64,000 bases of DNA, taken from positions 1 through 64,000 of the forward strand of contig DATNQN010000010.1 in assembly GCA_036703985.1 (NCBI GenBank), given 5' to 3'. Shown here piece after piece: positions 29,430 through 38,815 of this stretch; within the stretch, counting starts at the first letter, position 1; each line of letters opens with the position of its first letter. The notes under the pieces were generated by a model, which was not told the DNA's origin, did not search any database, and saw only the letters and a program-made list of their open reading frames with translations. Source of the stretch: Leptolyngbyaceae cyanobacterium. GTDB lineage: Bacteria; Cyanobacteriota; Cyanobacteriia; Cyanobacteriales; Aerosakkonemataceae. Made by a program: the position numbers and the translations under genes.

Positions 29430-29466
29430 CTTTCCAGACTAAACATTGGTAAACGAAGGCGGATTT

Positions 29467-31026
29467 ATGTTTCAAGATATTACCGATCGAATGAGTGTTT
29501 CTTCTTCATTATTTTCATATTTAGCGATTGTATTAGGAGTTACTAGTTTAGCTTCCGTACTTAGTTGGCGATGGTGGAAACAAAAGAAGGCATACAAATC
29601 GCTACGAACGCTTCCTTCACCTCCCAAACACTGGCTGTTAGGAAATCTGCCACAAATATTAGCAGCGGTAAAACAGAAGAAATTATTCCAATTATTATTT
29701 GATTGGAGTCAACAGCTAGGCCCGATGTACGTGATGTGGAATGGCAATACTCCAGTTGTTATTTTAAGTAAACCAAAAGCGATCGAAGATACCATCGTCA
29801 ATGGGATGAGAGATGGTAGCTTAATTAGATCCGAGCGATTACGCAAAGCTTGGAACGATATCAGCGGCCCGATTATGATTGGAGAAACCGGAACTGAATG
29901 GCAGTGGAGACGCAAGGTTTGGAACCCGGAATTCAGTTCTAGCAGTCTCTCCAAATATTCGGAAATAATTAACCAAGCCTGCTACCAAGTAATTGAGACA
30001 CTCAAAGAAGCTGCACCACCGAAAGAAGTTGAGGTAGACCCTCTGTTTGTGGAACTAACCATGAGAGTGATTTCTTGTCTGGTACTAGGTATCCCCGTCC
30101 AGAGAAACGGTACTAGTCATGAAGGCCCACCGCTGGAAGTTGGCAAGGTGTACGAAGCGATGTCTGTTGTAGGCTATCGTTTCTTACGGCAAGCTACGGG
30201 GGAGAAAATATGGATGAAATATTTGCCAACGCAAAATTCCCGCTCTTATTGGGCAGCAAGGCGATATTTAACGGAATTTCTTACTCCCAGGGTAGACTTA
30301 GCTTTACAGATGAGAGAACAAAACCAGACTGATTTACCATCACTCAGTCCTTTGTTTAGGGAATCGATGTTAGTCAAAATTGCGGCTAAAGAAGCAAAAT
30401 ACGATCGCGAAACCTTAATCGCAGAATCTGTTGAGCTATTAATCGCCGGTACTGACACCACCGCCCATACTTTATCCTTTGCAGTCGGAGAATTGAGCTT
30501 AAATTCCAGAGTTTTTCAGCAAGCACGGGACATCGTTGACCGAGCTTGGCAGAAACAAGAAGGGATAAATATCGAAAGCCTCAAGGAATTGGCTTATATT
30601 AGCGCCATTCTCAAAGAAACTCTGCGCCTTTATTCAGTTGCTTCCGGTTCTACTTCATTGGAAGCGCAACGGGATACTGTAATTGAGGGTAAAGTGATTC
30701 CGCGCGGTACGAGAGTATCCTGGTCTATGCTGGCAGCCGGAAGAGATCCCCAAGTCTATGTTAATCCAGAGGAATTTCTGCCAGAACGTTGGTTGGACAA
30801 GAATAAAGAAACTACTTCACTACCAATGATCGACTTTGGTTCTGGGCTGCATCGCTGCTTGGGAGAGCATTTATCGATGCTGGAAGGAACGATGATGCTA
30901 GCATTATTGCTGCGCCACTTCGACTGGGAGTTAGTCAACGGTCGTTCTTCTCTAGAAGAATTACAGCAAAACCTGTTAATTTATCCGTCCGATAAAATGC
31001 CAGTGCGCTTTCAGTTGAGAAAGTGA
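29467..31026 (+). CDS. Cytochrome P450 with N-terminal membrane anchor
   Basis: 519-residue heme-thiolate monooxygenase. Residues 8-36 form a hydrophobic anchor followed by basic residues and the Pro-rich hinge LPSPPKHWLLGN, a layout usual in eukaryotic microsomal P450s and unusual in bacteria. I-helix AGTDTT at 327-332, ETLRLY ExxR motif, PERW, and heme loop FGSGLHRCLG with Cys464. The ATG start follows GAAGGCGGA; an upstream TTG would add seven residues. No ferredoxin, reductase or biosynthetic gene is adjacent, so substrate and partner are unknown. Confidence 0.93.
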   Translation: MFQDITDRMSVSSSLFSYLAIVLGVTSLASVLSWRWWKQKKAYKSLRTLPSPPKHWLLGNLPQILAAVKQKKLFQLLFDWSQQLGPMYVMWNGNTPVVILSKPKAIEDTIVNGMRDGSLIRSERLRKAWNDISGPIMIGETGTEWQWRRKVWNPEFSSSSLSKYSEIINQACYQVIETLKEAAPPKEVEVDPLFVELTMRVISCLVLGIPVQRNGTSHEGPPLEVGKVYEAMSVVGYRFLRQATGEKIWMKYLPTQNSRSYWAARRYLTEFLTPRVDLALQMREQNQTDLPSLSPLFRESMLVKIAAKEAKYDRETLIAESVELLIAGTDTTAHTLSFAVGELSLNSRVFQQARDIVDRAWQKQEGINIESLKELAYISAILKETLRLYSVASGSTSLEAQRDTVIEGKVIPRGTRVSWSMLAAGRDPQVYVNPEEFLPERWLDKNKETTSLPMIDFGSGLHRCLGEHLSMLEGTMMLALLLRHFDWELVNGRSSLEELQQNLLIYPSDKMPVRFQLRK

Positions 31027-31162
31027 TATCGAACTTACAAAAATAGAATTTTAGGGGTTTATAGGCGATATCTGCGGTTTTTTATAGTGAGGTAGGCAGA
31101 AAGAATATCATGTTTGGCAAATAATAGACATCTTTAGAAATTAAAGTCTGTCGCCTAGAACC

Positions 31163-31196
31163 ATTGTAGGGATGTTTCGTAAAACGTCTCTACAAT
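31163..31196. repeat. ATTGTAG(G/A)GA-type inverted repeat
   Basis: Arms ATTGTAGGGATGTTT and AAACGTCTCTACAAT match at 13 of 15 positions around CGTA. It belongs to the widespread cyanobacterial family of TTGTAGAGACGTT palindromes. Confidence 0.65.
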
Positions 31197-31421
31197 ATTT
31201 TTTGGAAAGGGGCAAGAAGCCGAAAAGTATCACAAAATCGGCGGATTTTTGTGACTAAATTATCCAAGCGATCGCAGGCTCCGTTGCCTCCATCCCATCA
31301 AAAAACTCTACCTATAGGTGAGGAAGCAAATCAGTCCAATGAGATAGCACGCTCATCATTACAGGGGGCATAATAAAAGCAGGATAAAAAATATTGAGCT
31401 TATATAATTAACAACACTAAG

Positions 31422-31450
31422 AAACCTATCTGTTAAAAGCAGATGGGTTT
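31422..31450 (+). terminator. Terminator-like hairpin in spacer
   Basis: AAACCTATCTG pairs with CAGATGGGTTT (one wobble) across a 7-base loop and runs into TTTTATAATTT. No coding gene ends just before it; the P450 stop is about 400 bases upstream. Confidence 0.55.
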
Positions 31451-31813
31451 TATAATTTCTGAATTTATAGCAACTGATCTCGTCTATTAAGGCAATCTAA
31501 TTTAATGATAGATTTCTTGCAGATAGCATTTTATCGTTTGAGAAATTCAACGTAACTTCTTTACTAGGCAATTGACAGGAATAGCTAATCAGCACGTTTT
31601 GTCTATCGTGAAAATTCCTTTTAAATCTTAGGTTTTTAATTTTTCAGTAAGGGTGATGGCATCAGTTTAATTTGGTCTGATGCTGTAATCTTAGATATGG
31701 AAATGTTTAATTATATTCTGTAGCATCTTACCGGAAACTATCGGGGTTTCAGGTAGGTGTGATATATCATATCCTCACAACAAAACTATCTATTTTCCAG
31801 GAGGAAATTTTTT

Positions 31814-32437
31814 ATGGATAATCGCCCGCCGCGTCGTCGTATTTCTAATGCTGCGATCGCTACTGTTGGAGGGTTGATCGTGGCAATTGGTGCTGGAACC
31901 GTTTGGTTGGCGCTTAATCCACCCACTCCTACTCCCACCCCTACTCCTACTGCGACTAACACACCTTCTTCCATCGAGCAGTCGCCAGTCGCACAACCGG
32001 AAACGGCAGAAGTTTATTGGCTTCAAGAAAAAGATAACAAGTTCGAGTTAGTTGCTCGTCCGGTTACCCTAGATAAGACTGCCAGTAAAGATGACAGCGC
32101 TATTTTAGAGCAAGCGTTTAACCGTTTATTAGCTGGGCCAGGTGACAGCCTACAAGATGTTTCCAGCAGCATACCCGATGGAACCAAACTTCGCAGCGTT
32201 AAGGTAGAAAACGATACAGTGAATGTGGATTTGTCCCAAGAGTTTACCGAAGGTGGTGGTAGTGCTTCCATGACCGGACGGTTGGGACAAGTGATTTACA
32301 CTGCGACCAGTTTAAATCCGAATGCGAAGGTGACGATCGCTGTAGATGGAAAACAGCTAGAGACTTTAGGCGGCGAAGGGTTAGAGTTGGAGCAACCATT
32401 AACTCGCGAAAGCTTTCAGAAAAACTTTCCACTGTGA
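31814..32437 (+). CDS. GerMN domain lipoprotein-like/anchored protein
   Basis: 207 residues. One membrane segment at about 13-34 (AIATVGGLIVAIGAGTVWLAL), then a Pro/Thr linker (PTPTPTPTPT), then a GerMN domain from about 64: EVYWLQEKDNKFELV, AFNRLLAGPGDS, SIPDGTKLRSVKVENDTVNVDLSQEF split in consecutive blocks, and RLGQVIYTAT. The domain therefore faces the periplasm. GerMN domains occur in spore and envelope proteins; in cyanobacteria the role is unknown. CAGGAGGAAATTTTTT before the ATG is a strong ribosome site. Confidence 0.85.
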   Translation: MDNRPPRRRISNAAIATVGGLIVAIGAGTVWLALNPPTPTPTPTPTATNTPSSIEQSPVAQPETAEVYWLQEKDNKFELVARPVTLDKTASKDDSAILEQAFNRLLAGPGDSLQDVSSSIPDGTKLRSVKVENDTVNVDLSQEFTEGGGSASMTGRLGQVIYTATSLNPNAKVTIAVDGKQLETLGGEGLELEQPLTRESFQKNFPL

Positions 32438-32527
32438 AATTGGGAGTGGCCAAGGGTATCGGGAAAGGGATGAAAATATTTTTTCCTTCTCCTGCTGTCC
32501 CACTCTGCCACTCTTTTTTGTGCCTCC

Positions 32528-32881
32528 TCATTCCTTGCTAGCAAGGCTGAAGTCACGGAAATGACGTGCTTGCTGTTCGATGCGACTGGCTAGGCGATCG
32601 CATACTAGATTACACAAATCGAAAATCAACTCGTCCTCCACCTTGTAGTAGGCGGAGGTCCCTTCGGTTCGGCGGCTGAGAATACCCGCTTGCAACATCA
32701 CTTTCAGGTGTTTAGAAACATTTGCCTGACTGGTTTCGGTTGCCTCTACTAGCTCTTGGACGCATTTTTCGCCATTGCGGAGTAAGTTTAATAACCGCAG
32801 GCGCATTGGCTCGCTCAAAATACTGAAGTACTCAGCCACTTGTTGCACAACTTCTTGCGGTACAGGTTGCGCTTGTTTCAT
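32528..32881 (-). CDS. ArsR/SmtB family transcriptional regulator
   Basis: 117-residue winged-helix repressor. EPMRLRLLNLLRNGEKCVQEL and ETSQANVSKHLKVM (recognition helix), then the wing GILSRRTEGTSAYYKVED, all read in short blocks as in ArsR proteins. The only cysteines (KCVQEL and LCNLVC) do not form the ELCVCDL metal box of SmtB/ArsR sensors, so the signal may not be a metal. An upstream start would add ten residues. Downstream of accB on the same strand. Confidence 0.88.
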   Translation of the reverse strand: MKQAQPVPQEVVQQVAEYFSILSEPMRLRLLNLLRNGEKCVQELVEATETSQANVSKHLKVMLQAGILSRRTEGTSAYYKVEDELIFDLCNLVCDRLASRIEQQARHFRDFSLASKE

Positions 32882-32947
32882 TGAATTAAATTGGAACCAA
32901 CTGATCCCCAAATTTTACCAGTTCTTTTTTTTATGACAATACAGTAA

Positions 32948-33481
32948 TTATCCATCAGGGTTAATCCGCATCAAAATTTGACCGTATTCCACAGGCTGGC
33001 CATTTTGTACCAAAACTTCCATCACCTGTCCGGAGACTTCCGCTTCGATCTCGTTCATCAGTTTCATTGCTTCAATGATACAAACTGTTTGACCGACTCG
33101 AATGCGATCGCCCACATCGACAAACGGAGGTTCATCCGGCGCAGGTGAGCGATAAAAGGTTCCGACCATCGGCGAATTAATGCTTATCCATTTTTGATCC
33201 GCCTGGGGCGAAGCCGATGGCGGAGTAGGAGTAGCCGTTCCACTCTCAGGCGCTAAACTCGTGGCCATCTGTCTAGAAGATGCCACATCTTTAGGTTCTG
33301 CCGATACAGGCAATGGAGATGGCAGCAAGCCAACACTCGCCTCAGACACTTCCCGAACGATCGTCGGAGTGCTTTTACGCAGCGTCAGTTCAAAATCGTT
33401 ACTCTTCAGGTTTAACTCCGTAATTTCGGTTTGATTAAAAACCGTCAGGAGTTCGCGGAGTTCGTTAATATCCAATTCCAC
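32948..33481 (-). CDS. accB: Acetyl-CoA carboxylase biotin carboxyl carrier protein
   Basis: Carries biotin between the carboxylase and transferase subunits in the first step of fatty acid synthesis. 177 residues: N-terminal oligomerisation helix ([13 protein letters not shown]), a Pro/Ala/Ser-rich linker, and a C-terminal biotinyl domain with EAMKLMNEI, biotin on Lys140. Follows efp on the same strand, the usual cyanobacterial order, though here the spacing of about 360 bases with hairpins suggests partly separate transcripts. Confidence 0.97.
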   Translation of the reverse strand: MELDINELRELLTVFNQTEITELNLKSNDFELTLRKSTPTIVREVSEASVGLLPSPLPVSAEPKDVASSRQMATSLAPESGTATPTPPSASPQADQKWISINSPMVGTFYRSPAPDEPPFVDVGDRIRVGQTVCIIEAMKLMNEIEAEVSGQVMEVLVQNGQPVEYGQILMRINPDG

Positions 33482-33665
33482 AGCTTATTAAATCCCATGT
33501 AATCAGCAATTAGACTCAAATTCAGCAATCTTTTGGAGTTAAGCATTGAATTGCCATGTGAAGTACCGATCGCCAACCCTAATAGATATGGTTGAGGCTA
33601 GGTAGTAACTGATGGGAAGTCTATAGCACTAACGCCTACCCCGCCATGCTTCACCGTCGAGATTA

Positions 33666-33710
33666 GCCTTTCATACTCACCTAACATTCGTATAAGTGGG
33701 TATGAAAGGC
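33666..33710. repeat. Hairpin with 15-bp stem
   Basis: GCCTTTCATACTCAC pairs with GTGGGTATGAAAGGC (14 exact pairs, one wobble) across a 15-base loop. No T-tract follows on either strand, so it may be a repeat element or mRNA-processing structure and not a simple terminator. Confidence 0.7.
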
Positions 33711-33763
33711 GCAGACTCGTTAAATTCTCAAGCAACTCAAACTGAAAAACTTATCCTGTATTA

Positions 33764-33815
33764 GCGGGTTTAAAGATAAGTTTGGCATCAAATGCCAAAT
33801 TTAGGGCAAACCCGC
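33764..33815. repeat. Nested inverted repeat GCGGGTT/AACCCGC
   Basis: Outer arms GCGGGTT and AACCCGC; inner perfect stem TTTGGCAT with ATGCCAAA. Flanked by GCCCTACAA, as in the TAGGGCGGGTT repeats widespread in cyanobacteria. It lies 23 bases beyond the efp stop codon and may terminate efp transcripts. Confidence 0.65.
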
Positions 33816-33837
33816 CCTACAACTTCTGGATACTCAA

Positions 33838-34395
33838 TTATTCTCGACCCAGATATTTATCATCGCGAGTGTCGATGCGGATGCGCTCTCCTATAGAAAT
33901 GAATAGGGGAACCATCACCTGAGCACCAGTTTCCACAATGGCAGGTTTAGTACCGCCAGTCGCCGTGTCTCCCTTCACTCCAGGATCGGTTTGAACCACT
34001 TCCAACACCACCGCATTGGGTAGTTCTACTTCCATTACCTGATCTCCCCAACGGATCACGTTTACTTCCATACCTTCTTTGAGGTACTTGACACGTTCGC
34101 CAATTTGGGTAGCAGATAATCGCGATTCCTCGTAAGTCTCCATATCCATGAAGACATATTCATCGCCCTCTTTGTACGTATGTTGCATCGTACTTTTTTC
34201 CAGATTAGCTTGGGGTACAGTTTCCCCGGCTCGGAAAGTTTGTTCTACCACATTCCCGGTTTGTACGTTTTTCAGCTTTGTCCGCACGAAAGCCGAACCT
34301 TTACCTGGCTTGACGTGGAGGAATTCCACCACCCGCCAAACACCGCCATTCCATTCAATTGACACACCGGGTCGAAAGTCGTTACTAGAAATCAT
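33838..34395 (-). CDS. efp: Elongation factor P
   Basis: Translation factor that relieves ribosome stalling at polyproline. 185 residues, standard three beta-barrel domains: N-terminal KOW-like [20 protein letters not shown], the tip loop PGKGSAFV with the conserved Lys, the middle domain [12 protein letters not shown] and the C-terminal OB domain ending [16 protein letters not shown]. First gene of the efp-accB set. Confidence 0.97.
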   Translation of the reverse strand: MISSNDFRPGVSIEWNGGVWRVVEFLHVKPGKGSAFVRTKLKNVQTGNVVEQTFRAGETVPQANLEKSTMQHTYKEGDEYVFMDMETYEESRLSATQIGERVKYLKEGMEVNVIRWGDQVMEVELPNAVVLEVVQTDPGVKGDTATGGTKPAIVETGAQVMVPLFISIGERIRIDTRDDKYLGRE

Positions 34396-34624
34396 GAAGC
34401 TTTTTTCACAGCCAGATCAATCGGCCTTTAATTGTACCTCTGTTAGGGGACTAGGGGCTGTTTTGCTGAAGCGATGGGAGACGAAAGGGGCTGGGAGCAG
34501 GGGGCAGGGAGAAAGGGAAAATTTTGTGACTCCTCAATTCTGAATTCTGAGTTCATCCTTCATCCTTTCCCCTAGCCAACGGTATGGGAAAATTGAGGAG
34601 CGTGTGTAATTAAATAATTTATTT

Positions 34625-35764
34625 ATGCCTCGAAAGAGTCTTCCAATCTTTAATGCGTTAAAACGCTGGCTCCGAACGGGGGTCTTGATGATGCTGCTAG
34701 TTTCCCTCTCCATTAGTCTGAGCGGTGCCGGATGGAACTTTTTAGGCAGCAGTGGTCGCGAGAGTCGTCTACCAGCAGGCAATGCCATTACCGATGGGAA
34801 AGCACTATTGCGGTACGCCTTACCCATAGATAATGAGCCTGTTAGGGAACTGCAAAAGAGTTTGGAAGACATTTCCAACCAACTGCGGGCTAATCGCCGC
34901 TGGAGTGCCATTTCTGGAGATATCAGCAAAGCATCTTTAATTTTGAGCGATCGCGCTAAATTGTTAGAGAGCGTTCCCGACGATCGCAAACCAGAAGCAG
35001 AAAATGCGATCGCAAACATAGAAGCCGGAATCGGTCAACTGAGAACCGCTTTAGAAGCCCAAGATAAAAATCTGATCTCCGAAGAACGTTCTAAAACACT
35101 AAACTTCGTGAGCAAATTAGAAGAGTTGATGGTGCAAGGATTTCCCTTTGAAGTGCCATCTGAATACAGCAACCTTCCTCAACTCAAAGGTCGCGCTACC
35201 GTGGAAATGACCACCAACAAAGGTTCTCTCACCATCGTTGTAGACGGCTACAGCGCCCCGGTGACAGCTGGTAACTTTGTTGACTTAGTTCAGCGAGGAT
35301 TCTACAACGGTATGCCATTTATCCGCGCCGAAGAATCTTACGTGCTACAAACCGGCGATCCCCCGGGCCAAGAACAAGGTTTTATCGACCCAGCTACCGG
35401 AAAATATCGCGCGATTCCTCTAGAAATTTTAGTGCGGGGCGATAACGCACCTATCTATGGCATTACCCTGGAAGATGCCGGTCGTTATCGAGACCAGCCC
35501 GTCCTACCATTCTCTGCTTACGGCGCCGTGGCAATGGCTCGTCCGGAATCAGACCCTAACGGTGCTTCTTCACAGTTCTTCTTCTTCTTGTTTGAACCAG
35601 AATTAACTCCTGCTGGTCTCAACTTACTCGACGGTCGCTATACTATCTTTGGCTTCGTGACAGAAGGTAAAGATGTTTTAGAAAAACTCAAGCAAGGTGA
35701 CACGATTGAATCAGCTAAAGTAATCCAAGGAACAGAAAACTTAGTCGAACCTTCGGTTGCTTAA
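34625..35764 (+). CDS. Cyclophilin-type peptidyl-prolyl isomerase, CYP38/TLP40-like
   Basis: 379 residues. N-terminal hydrophobic signal (VLMMLLVSLSISLSGAG) for lumen or periplasm, a helical N-terminal domain (about 60-180) with leucine-rich heptads as in plant CYP38/TLP40, and a C-terminal cyclophilin domain (NFVDLVQRGFYNGMPFIR, GAVAMARPESDPNGASSQFFFF, DGRYTIFGFV in blocks). Proteins of this type assist photosystem II assembly; several catalytic residues of active cyclophilins are altered in the family, so isomerase activity may be weak. The start fits directly before a basic n-region. Confidence 0.92.
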   Translation: MPRKSLPIFNALKRWLRTGVLMMLLVSLSISLSGAGWNFLGSSGRESRLPAGNAITDGKALLRYALPIDNEPVRELQKSLEDISNQLRANRRWSAISGDISKASLILSDRAKLLESVPDDRKPEAENAIANIEAGIGQLRTALEAQDKNLISEERSKTLNFVSKLEELMVQGFPFEVPSEYSNLPQLKGRATVEMTTNKGSLTIVVDGYSAPVTAGNFVDLVQRGFYNGMPFIRAEESYVLQTGDPPGQEQGFIDPATGKYRAIPLEILVRGDNAPIYGITLEDAGRYRDQPVLPFSAYGAVAMARPESDPNGASSQFFFFLFEPELTPAGLNLLDGRYTIFGFVTEGKDVLEKLKQGDTIESAKVIQGTENLVEPSVA

Positions 35765-35778
35765 ATCAGTTATCAGTA

Positions 35779-35852
35779 AACAGTTATCAGTTATTAAGGC
35801 GTATAGTTGTTGGCTTAAAGTGTTCCGAACTGTCTGATAACTGATAACTGTT
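35779..35852. repeat. AACAGTTATCAGTTAT inverted repeat
   Basis: Perfect 16-base arms (35779-35794 and 35837-35852) around 42 bases, just after the cyclophilin gene stop. Built from CAGTTAT heptamer-type units; may terminate that transcript. Confidence 0.65.
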
Positions 35853-35943
35853 AAAATTGATTTCAGATTGCAGTTGAATCACCAAACTATTCATCTAGCA
35901 ATCTGAAAATATCCTACTCATTGCTCACCACTTTTCCGCTACT

Positions 35944-36621
35944 ATGAACGGTTGGAAAAGAGCCAAAAAAATAATTATCGCTTTGTTGGTATTCCTGAGT
36001 TTATTCGTTGGACTACCCGCCATTACATTCGGAGTGTTACAGCACTGGCAAGTCATTTTTTTATTGTTAAGTTATATAGTTTTCTTTTTGGCAACAATTT
36101 GGCGGGCGGCTCGCTATGGAAAATTGGCTAAAACTACTGAAGACGAACAGTATAAACGCCCAATAGGTCGCCTTATTTTAGCAGTAAGTTTCTTTGGTAT
36201 TTGGGCAGTTCATTGGTTAGCAATCTACGATCTTTCTCGCAATAAAACTACCAATATTGTTTATTTAGAGATGGTCGGCATATCTTTAATCATCATAGCA
36301 ATTATCATTAATCAAGCGGCAATCAGTAAATTGAAGAATTTGTTCGATCGCATTACCGTCAAGTCAGATCGTCAACTAATCACCAATGGTATTTACAGGC
36401 TCGTCCGCCATCCCATTTACCTCAGCTATTTATTACTATTTTCGGGATGTTGCACCCTCTTACACGGTAGCTTATTCACCTTTATATTGATGTGTTTGGT
36501 TTGTGGTATTTGGTTGAACAACCGAATCGCTATTGAGGAAGAAATGTTAATTGCCAGATTTGGCGAGCAATACAAAGAATATCAGCGAAAAACTCGCAAA
36601 ATCATCCCATTCATTTATTGA
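35944..36621 (+). CDS. Isoprenylcysteine carboxyl methyltransferase family protein
   Basis: 225 residues with about five to six membrane helices. The C-terminal core YRLVRHPIYLSYLLLFSGCC and then EEEMLIARFGEQYKEYQRKTRKIIPF, in two adjacent blocks, is the ICMT/PEMT signature for SAM binding at the membrane face. Bacterial members methylate lipids or unknown substrates; no prenylated protein is known here. About 180 bases after the cyclophilin gene. A distant functional relative lies at 20779. Confidence 0.85.
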   Translation: MNGWKRAKKIIIALLVFLSLFVGLPAITFGVLQHWQVIFLLLSYIVFFLATIWRAARYGKLAKTTEDEQYKRPIGRLILAVSFFGIWAVHWLAIYDLSRNKTTNIVYLEMVGISLIIIAIIINQAAISKLKNLFDRITVKSDRQLITNGIYRLVRHPIYLSYLLLFSGCCTLLHGSLFTFILMCLVCGIWLNNRIAIEEEMLIARFGEQYKEYQRKTRKIIPFIY

Positions 36622-36763
36622 ATAAAAAATAAAATTTTCAATTATTTAGCGAATATTTGATTAAGCTTTTGTGAAATTTACCTAATTCCTCACTAAACAA
36701 AATAAAATAGTTATAAATTCACAACTTCTTTCTATCTCAACTATTCATTCACTTTCTCACTGT

Positions 36764-37048
36764 ATGGTAATACTAGAATACCTATTTATACTCACCCTAG
36801 CTGGAATAGCAGGCTTACTAATCTTTAGAGCAAGTCAGACAAAACATCAGCAGCAACAATTAGAAAATGCTTTCTATAAATTACTCAAAGAGCAAAACAG
36901 CCGAATTTCTCTAATTCAACTAGCCGCAGCATCTAGAGTAGAATCTCTCTTAGCCAAACAATACTTAGAACAGCAAATCAAAGCCTTTGGAGCAGTTCCA
37001 GAAGTCGATCCCGACGGGGATATGTTTTACAAATTTCCGAAAATTTAA
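36764..37048 (+). CDS. Small membrane-anchored protein with helical C-terminal domain
   Basis: 94 residues. One N-terminal membrane helix (EYLFILTLAGIAGLLIF), then a soluble part resembling a small winged-helix-like or helical bundle (ISLIQLAAASRVESLLAKQYLEQ) and a short end with EVDPDGDMFYKFPK. The soluble part looks like the small helical domain of cyanobacterial anchored proteins that could bind nucleic acid, but no family is certain. Confidence 0.65.
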   Translation: MVILEYLFILTLAGIAGLLIFRASQTKHQQQQLENAFYKLLKEQNSRISLIQLAAASRVESLLAKQYLEQQIKAFGAVPEVDPDGDMFYKFPKI

Positions 37049-37408
37049 AGATAGTCTAAGATGCTATTAACTACAGAAGGCACGATATGAGGTTTTACTC
37101 CTCATCCCGTCAGGCACGGTTTATGGTATGTTACTTAGTTCGGAAGGTTGTTAAGGCTACCGACAGATGCCCATATTTACTCTAATCTCTTAATGCTGCT
37201 TTTTTATATGGAGTGGGAAAAATACTTTGATAATTATATGAAAGACTAATGAGGCTTTTCATACTATGCTAGGCTAAAGCGCTACCCTTTACTGGCTTAG
37301 TAAGTCTATCAAAATTAATTAAGTCATGAGTCTTTTAATTTATAGATAGCGTTTTTGTAAACGCCTTTGATACCATGCACTTGTATCAGGGAGAACGGGG
37401 AGGTTAAG
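37049..37408. other. Spacer with short hairpins
   Basis: Small stem ATGAGG/CCTCAT near 37087-37105 and some GC-richer sequence up to about 37180; otherwise AT-rich. GGGGAGG about 7 bases before 37409 is the ribosome site of the next gene. No RNA family recognised. Confidence 0.4.
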
Positions 37409-38815
37409 ATGCAGGTAACAGAAGCTCAAGATAAATGCCTCAATTGTTTGGGACGGGCCATTAAAGAGTTAAATGGGGAAGCTACACCCAGCCAATTAGA
37501 GCAAATTGCAGAACTAATCAGCCAAACAATGACAGGCCCTTGGCGATTTTTTCATACTCCAGAACACATTTTTGAGGTAGGGAGCACGGAAGAACCAGTT
37601 GATGTGTTAGCGGCTTTGTTCCACGACTTGGTATACGTGCAAGTTGATAATGGCATCAGCCTCAATATCAGCAGCTACATCACGCCATTTGTCAAGGATG
37701 TTCGCGGACATATCGTAATTCGCGAATCGGATGAACTACCTAAAGAACACGGATTCAATATTGTAGCATCTGTATTTGGCTTTTCTCCATGCCAAACTCT
37801 TTCTCCATTTGCCGGACAAAATGAATTTTTGAGTGCAGTGATTGCTGCTAAATGTCTGGAGAATATTTTGCCTGAGAGTATCATCGCTGAAATAGCAGCT
37901 TGTATAGAAGCAACAATTCCATTTCGTCCTAAATTGGAATCTGGTTTAACTGCAATGGATTTGCTGTATCAGCGAATGATAAATATCAGCAATCAATATA
38001 ACTTTGGATGGACAGAAGAAAAAGCTGCTGATGTAGTTAAGCGAGCAGTTAGATTAGCTAATCGGGATGTGAAAAATTTTGCTTATCACAATTCAGCCGA
38101 TTTTTTAGACAATACATGGAATCTATTACCAGAAACTAATCACGAATTAAGTAATGCTAATTCTTACACGGTGAACGGATATCGTAAATCTTTGCAGAAG
38201 ATGGAAGGTTTTATGAACTTCCTGAAACCGGAACTGGTGTTTCAACAGTTTATGGGAGAACCAGACGATCGAATATATCAAGAACTAATTTCTAGAACAA
38301 GTAAAAACTTGGAAGTTGCTAGACTTTATTTGGGAAGCAAACTAACTGCGGTGGCTATTCTTGAAGCACTTTCTTATCGGATGGGACAGGATATTCCAAT
38401 TTCTACTATGATGGGAGAACTGTCGAGTAGAAAACTCAATATGGTCGCTTTGGAAAACTTTATCCCAGATGTTACGGAAGGTCATCAGCCAAGAAATGCG
38501 CTAGAAAGTGAGGTGTTAGACTTATTATCTAAAGGACGTAATCGAGAATCTTCTTACGATTTAAAACATTCTCCAATCACTACTTTTATTATCAAATACA
38601 TGGGTTTCGATCGCGTAGGAGATCTCTTGCGAAAAGCCAAAGAATTTTTTAAAGAAACTCAAAATACTAAGACAGGGGAATTTTTTAAGGAAAATCAAAA
38701 TCTCAAGGCAGAGGAATTTCTCAAAGAGTGCGATCCCGAAGTTATCAAAATGTTAACTGAAGCAGTAGAAAAACTTTTCGATAGTCGAAAAATTGCATTA
38801 CGACGAGTTAATTAA
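37409..38815 (+). CDS. HD-like phosphohydrolase-related protein of unknown function
   Basis: 468 residues. The N-terminal part carries an HD-type pattern: FFHTPEHIFEV with His49 and His53, then ALFHDLVYV with His72-Asp73, as in predicted metal-dependent phosphohydrolases of the HD superfamily. A later downstream conserved Asp would be NRDVKNFA. The rest is mainly helical and unassigned; near the C-terminus a unit repeats imperfectly (EFFKETQNTKTG, EFFKENQNLKAE, EFLKECDPE). I start at the ATG after GGGGAGG, not at an upstream TTG. Possible nucleotide or second-messenger hydrolase; unproven. The STAS-like/PIN pair follows after about 200 bases. Confidence 0.7.
   Translation: MQVTEAQDKCLNCLGRAIKELNGEATPSQLEQIAELISQTMTGPWRFFHTPEHIFEVGSTEEPVDVLAALFHDLVYVQVDNGISLNISSYITPFVKDVRGHIVIRESDELPKEHGFNIVASVFGFSPCQTLSPFAGQNEFLSAVIAAKCLENILPESIIAEIAACIEATIPFRPKLESGLTAMDLLYQRMINISNQYNFGWTEEKAADVVKRAVRLANRDVKNFAYHNSADFLDNTWNLLPETNHELSNANSYTVNGYRKSLQKMEGFMNFLKPELVFQQFMGEPDDRIYQELISRTSKNLEVARLYLGSKLTAVAILEALSYRMGQDIPISTMMGELSSRKLNMVALENFIPDVTEGHQPRNALESEVLDLLSKGRNRESSYDLKHSPITTFIIKYMGFDRVGDLLRKAKEFFKETQNTKTGEFFKENQNLKAEEFLKECDPEVIKMLTEAVEKLFDSRKIALRRVN

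Larger units (their letters stand above)
31027..31813. other. 790-base spacer with hairpins, possible small RNA
   Basis: No protein gene. It holds a TTGTAG...CTACAA inverted repeat at 31163-31196, a moderately structured stretch at about 31240-31390 (several complementary GGAGGC/GCCTCC and GATGAG/CTCATC-like segments), and a terminator-like hairpin at 31422-31450. The layout would suit an independently transcribed small RNA ending at that hairpin, but no known RNA family was recognised. AGGAGG just before 31814 is the ribosome site of the next gene. Confidence 0.4.
33482..33837. other. efp-accB spacer with two strong hairpins
   Basis: Holds the 15-bp-stem hairpin at 33666-33710 and a nested inverted repeat at 33764-33815. 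Nothing coding. It may contain the accB promoter. Confidence 0.55.

Noticed and set aside
31240-31400. 6S, RNase P or SRP RNA
   Set aside because: None of the conserved core motifs I know for these RNAs could be found; kept only as an unclassified small-RNA candidate.
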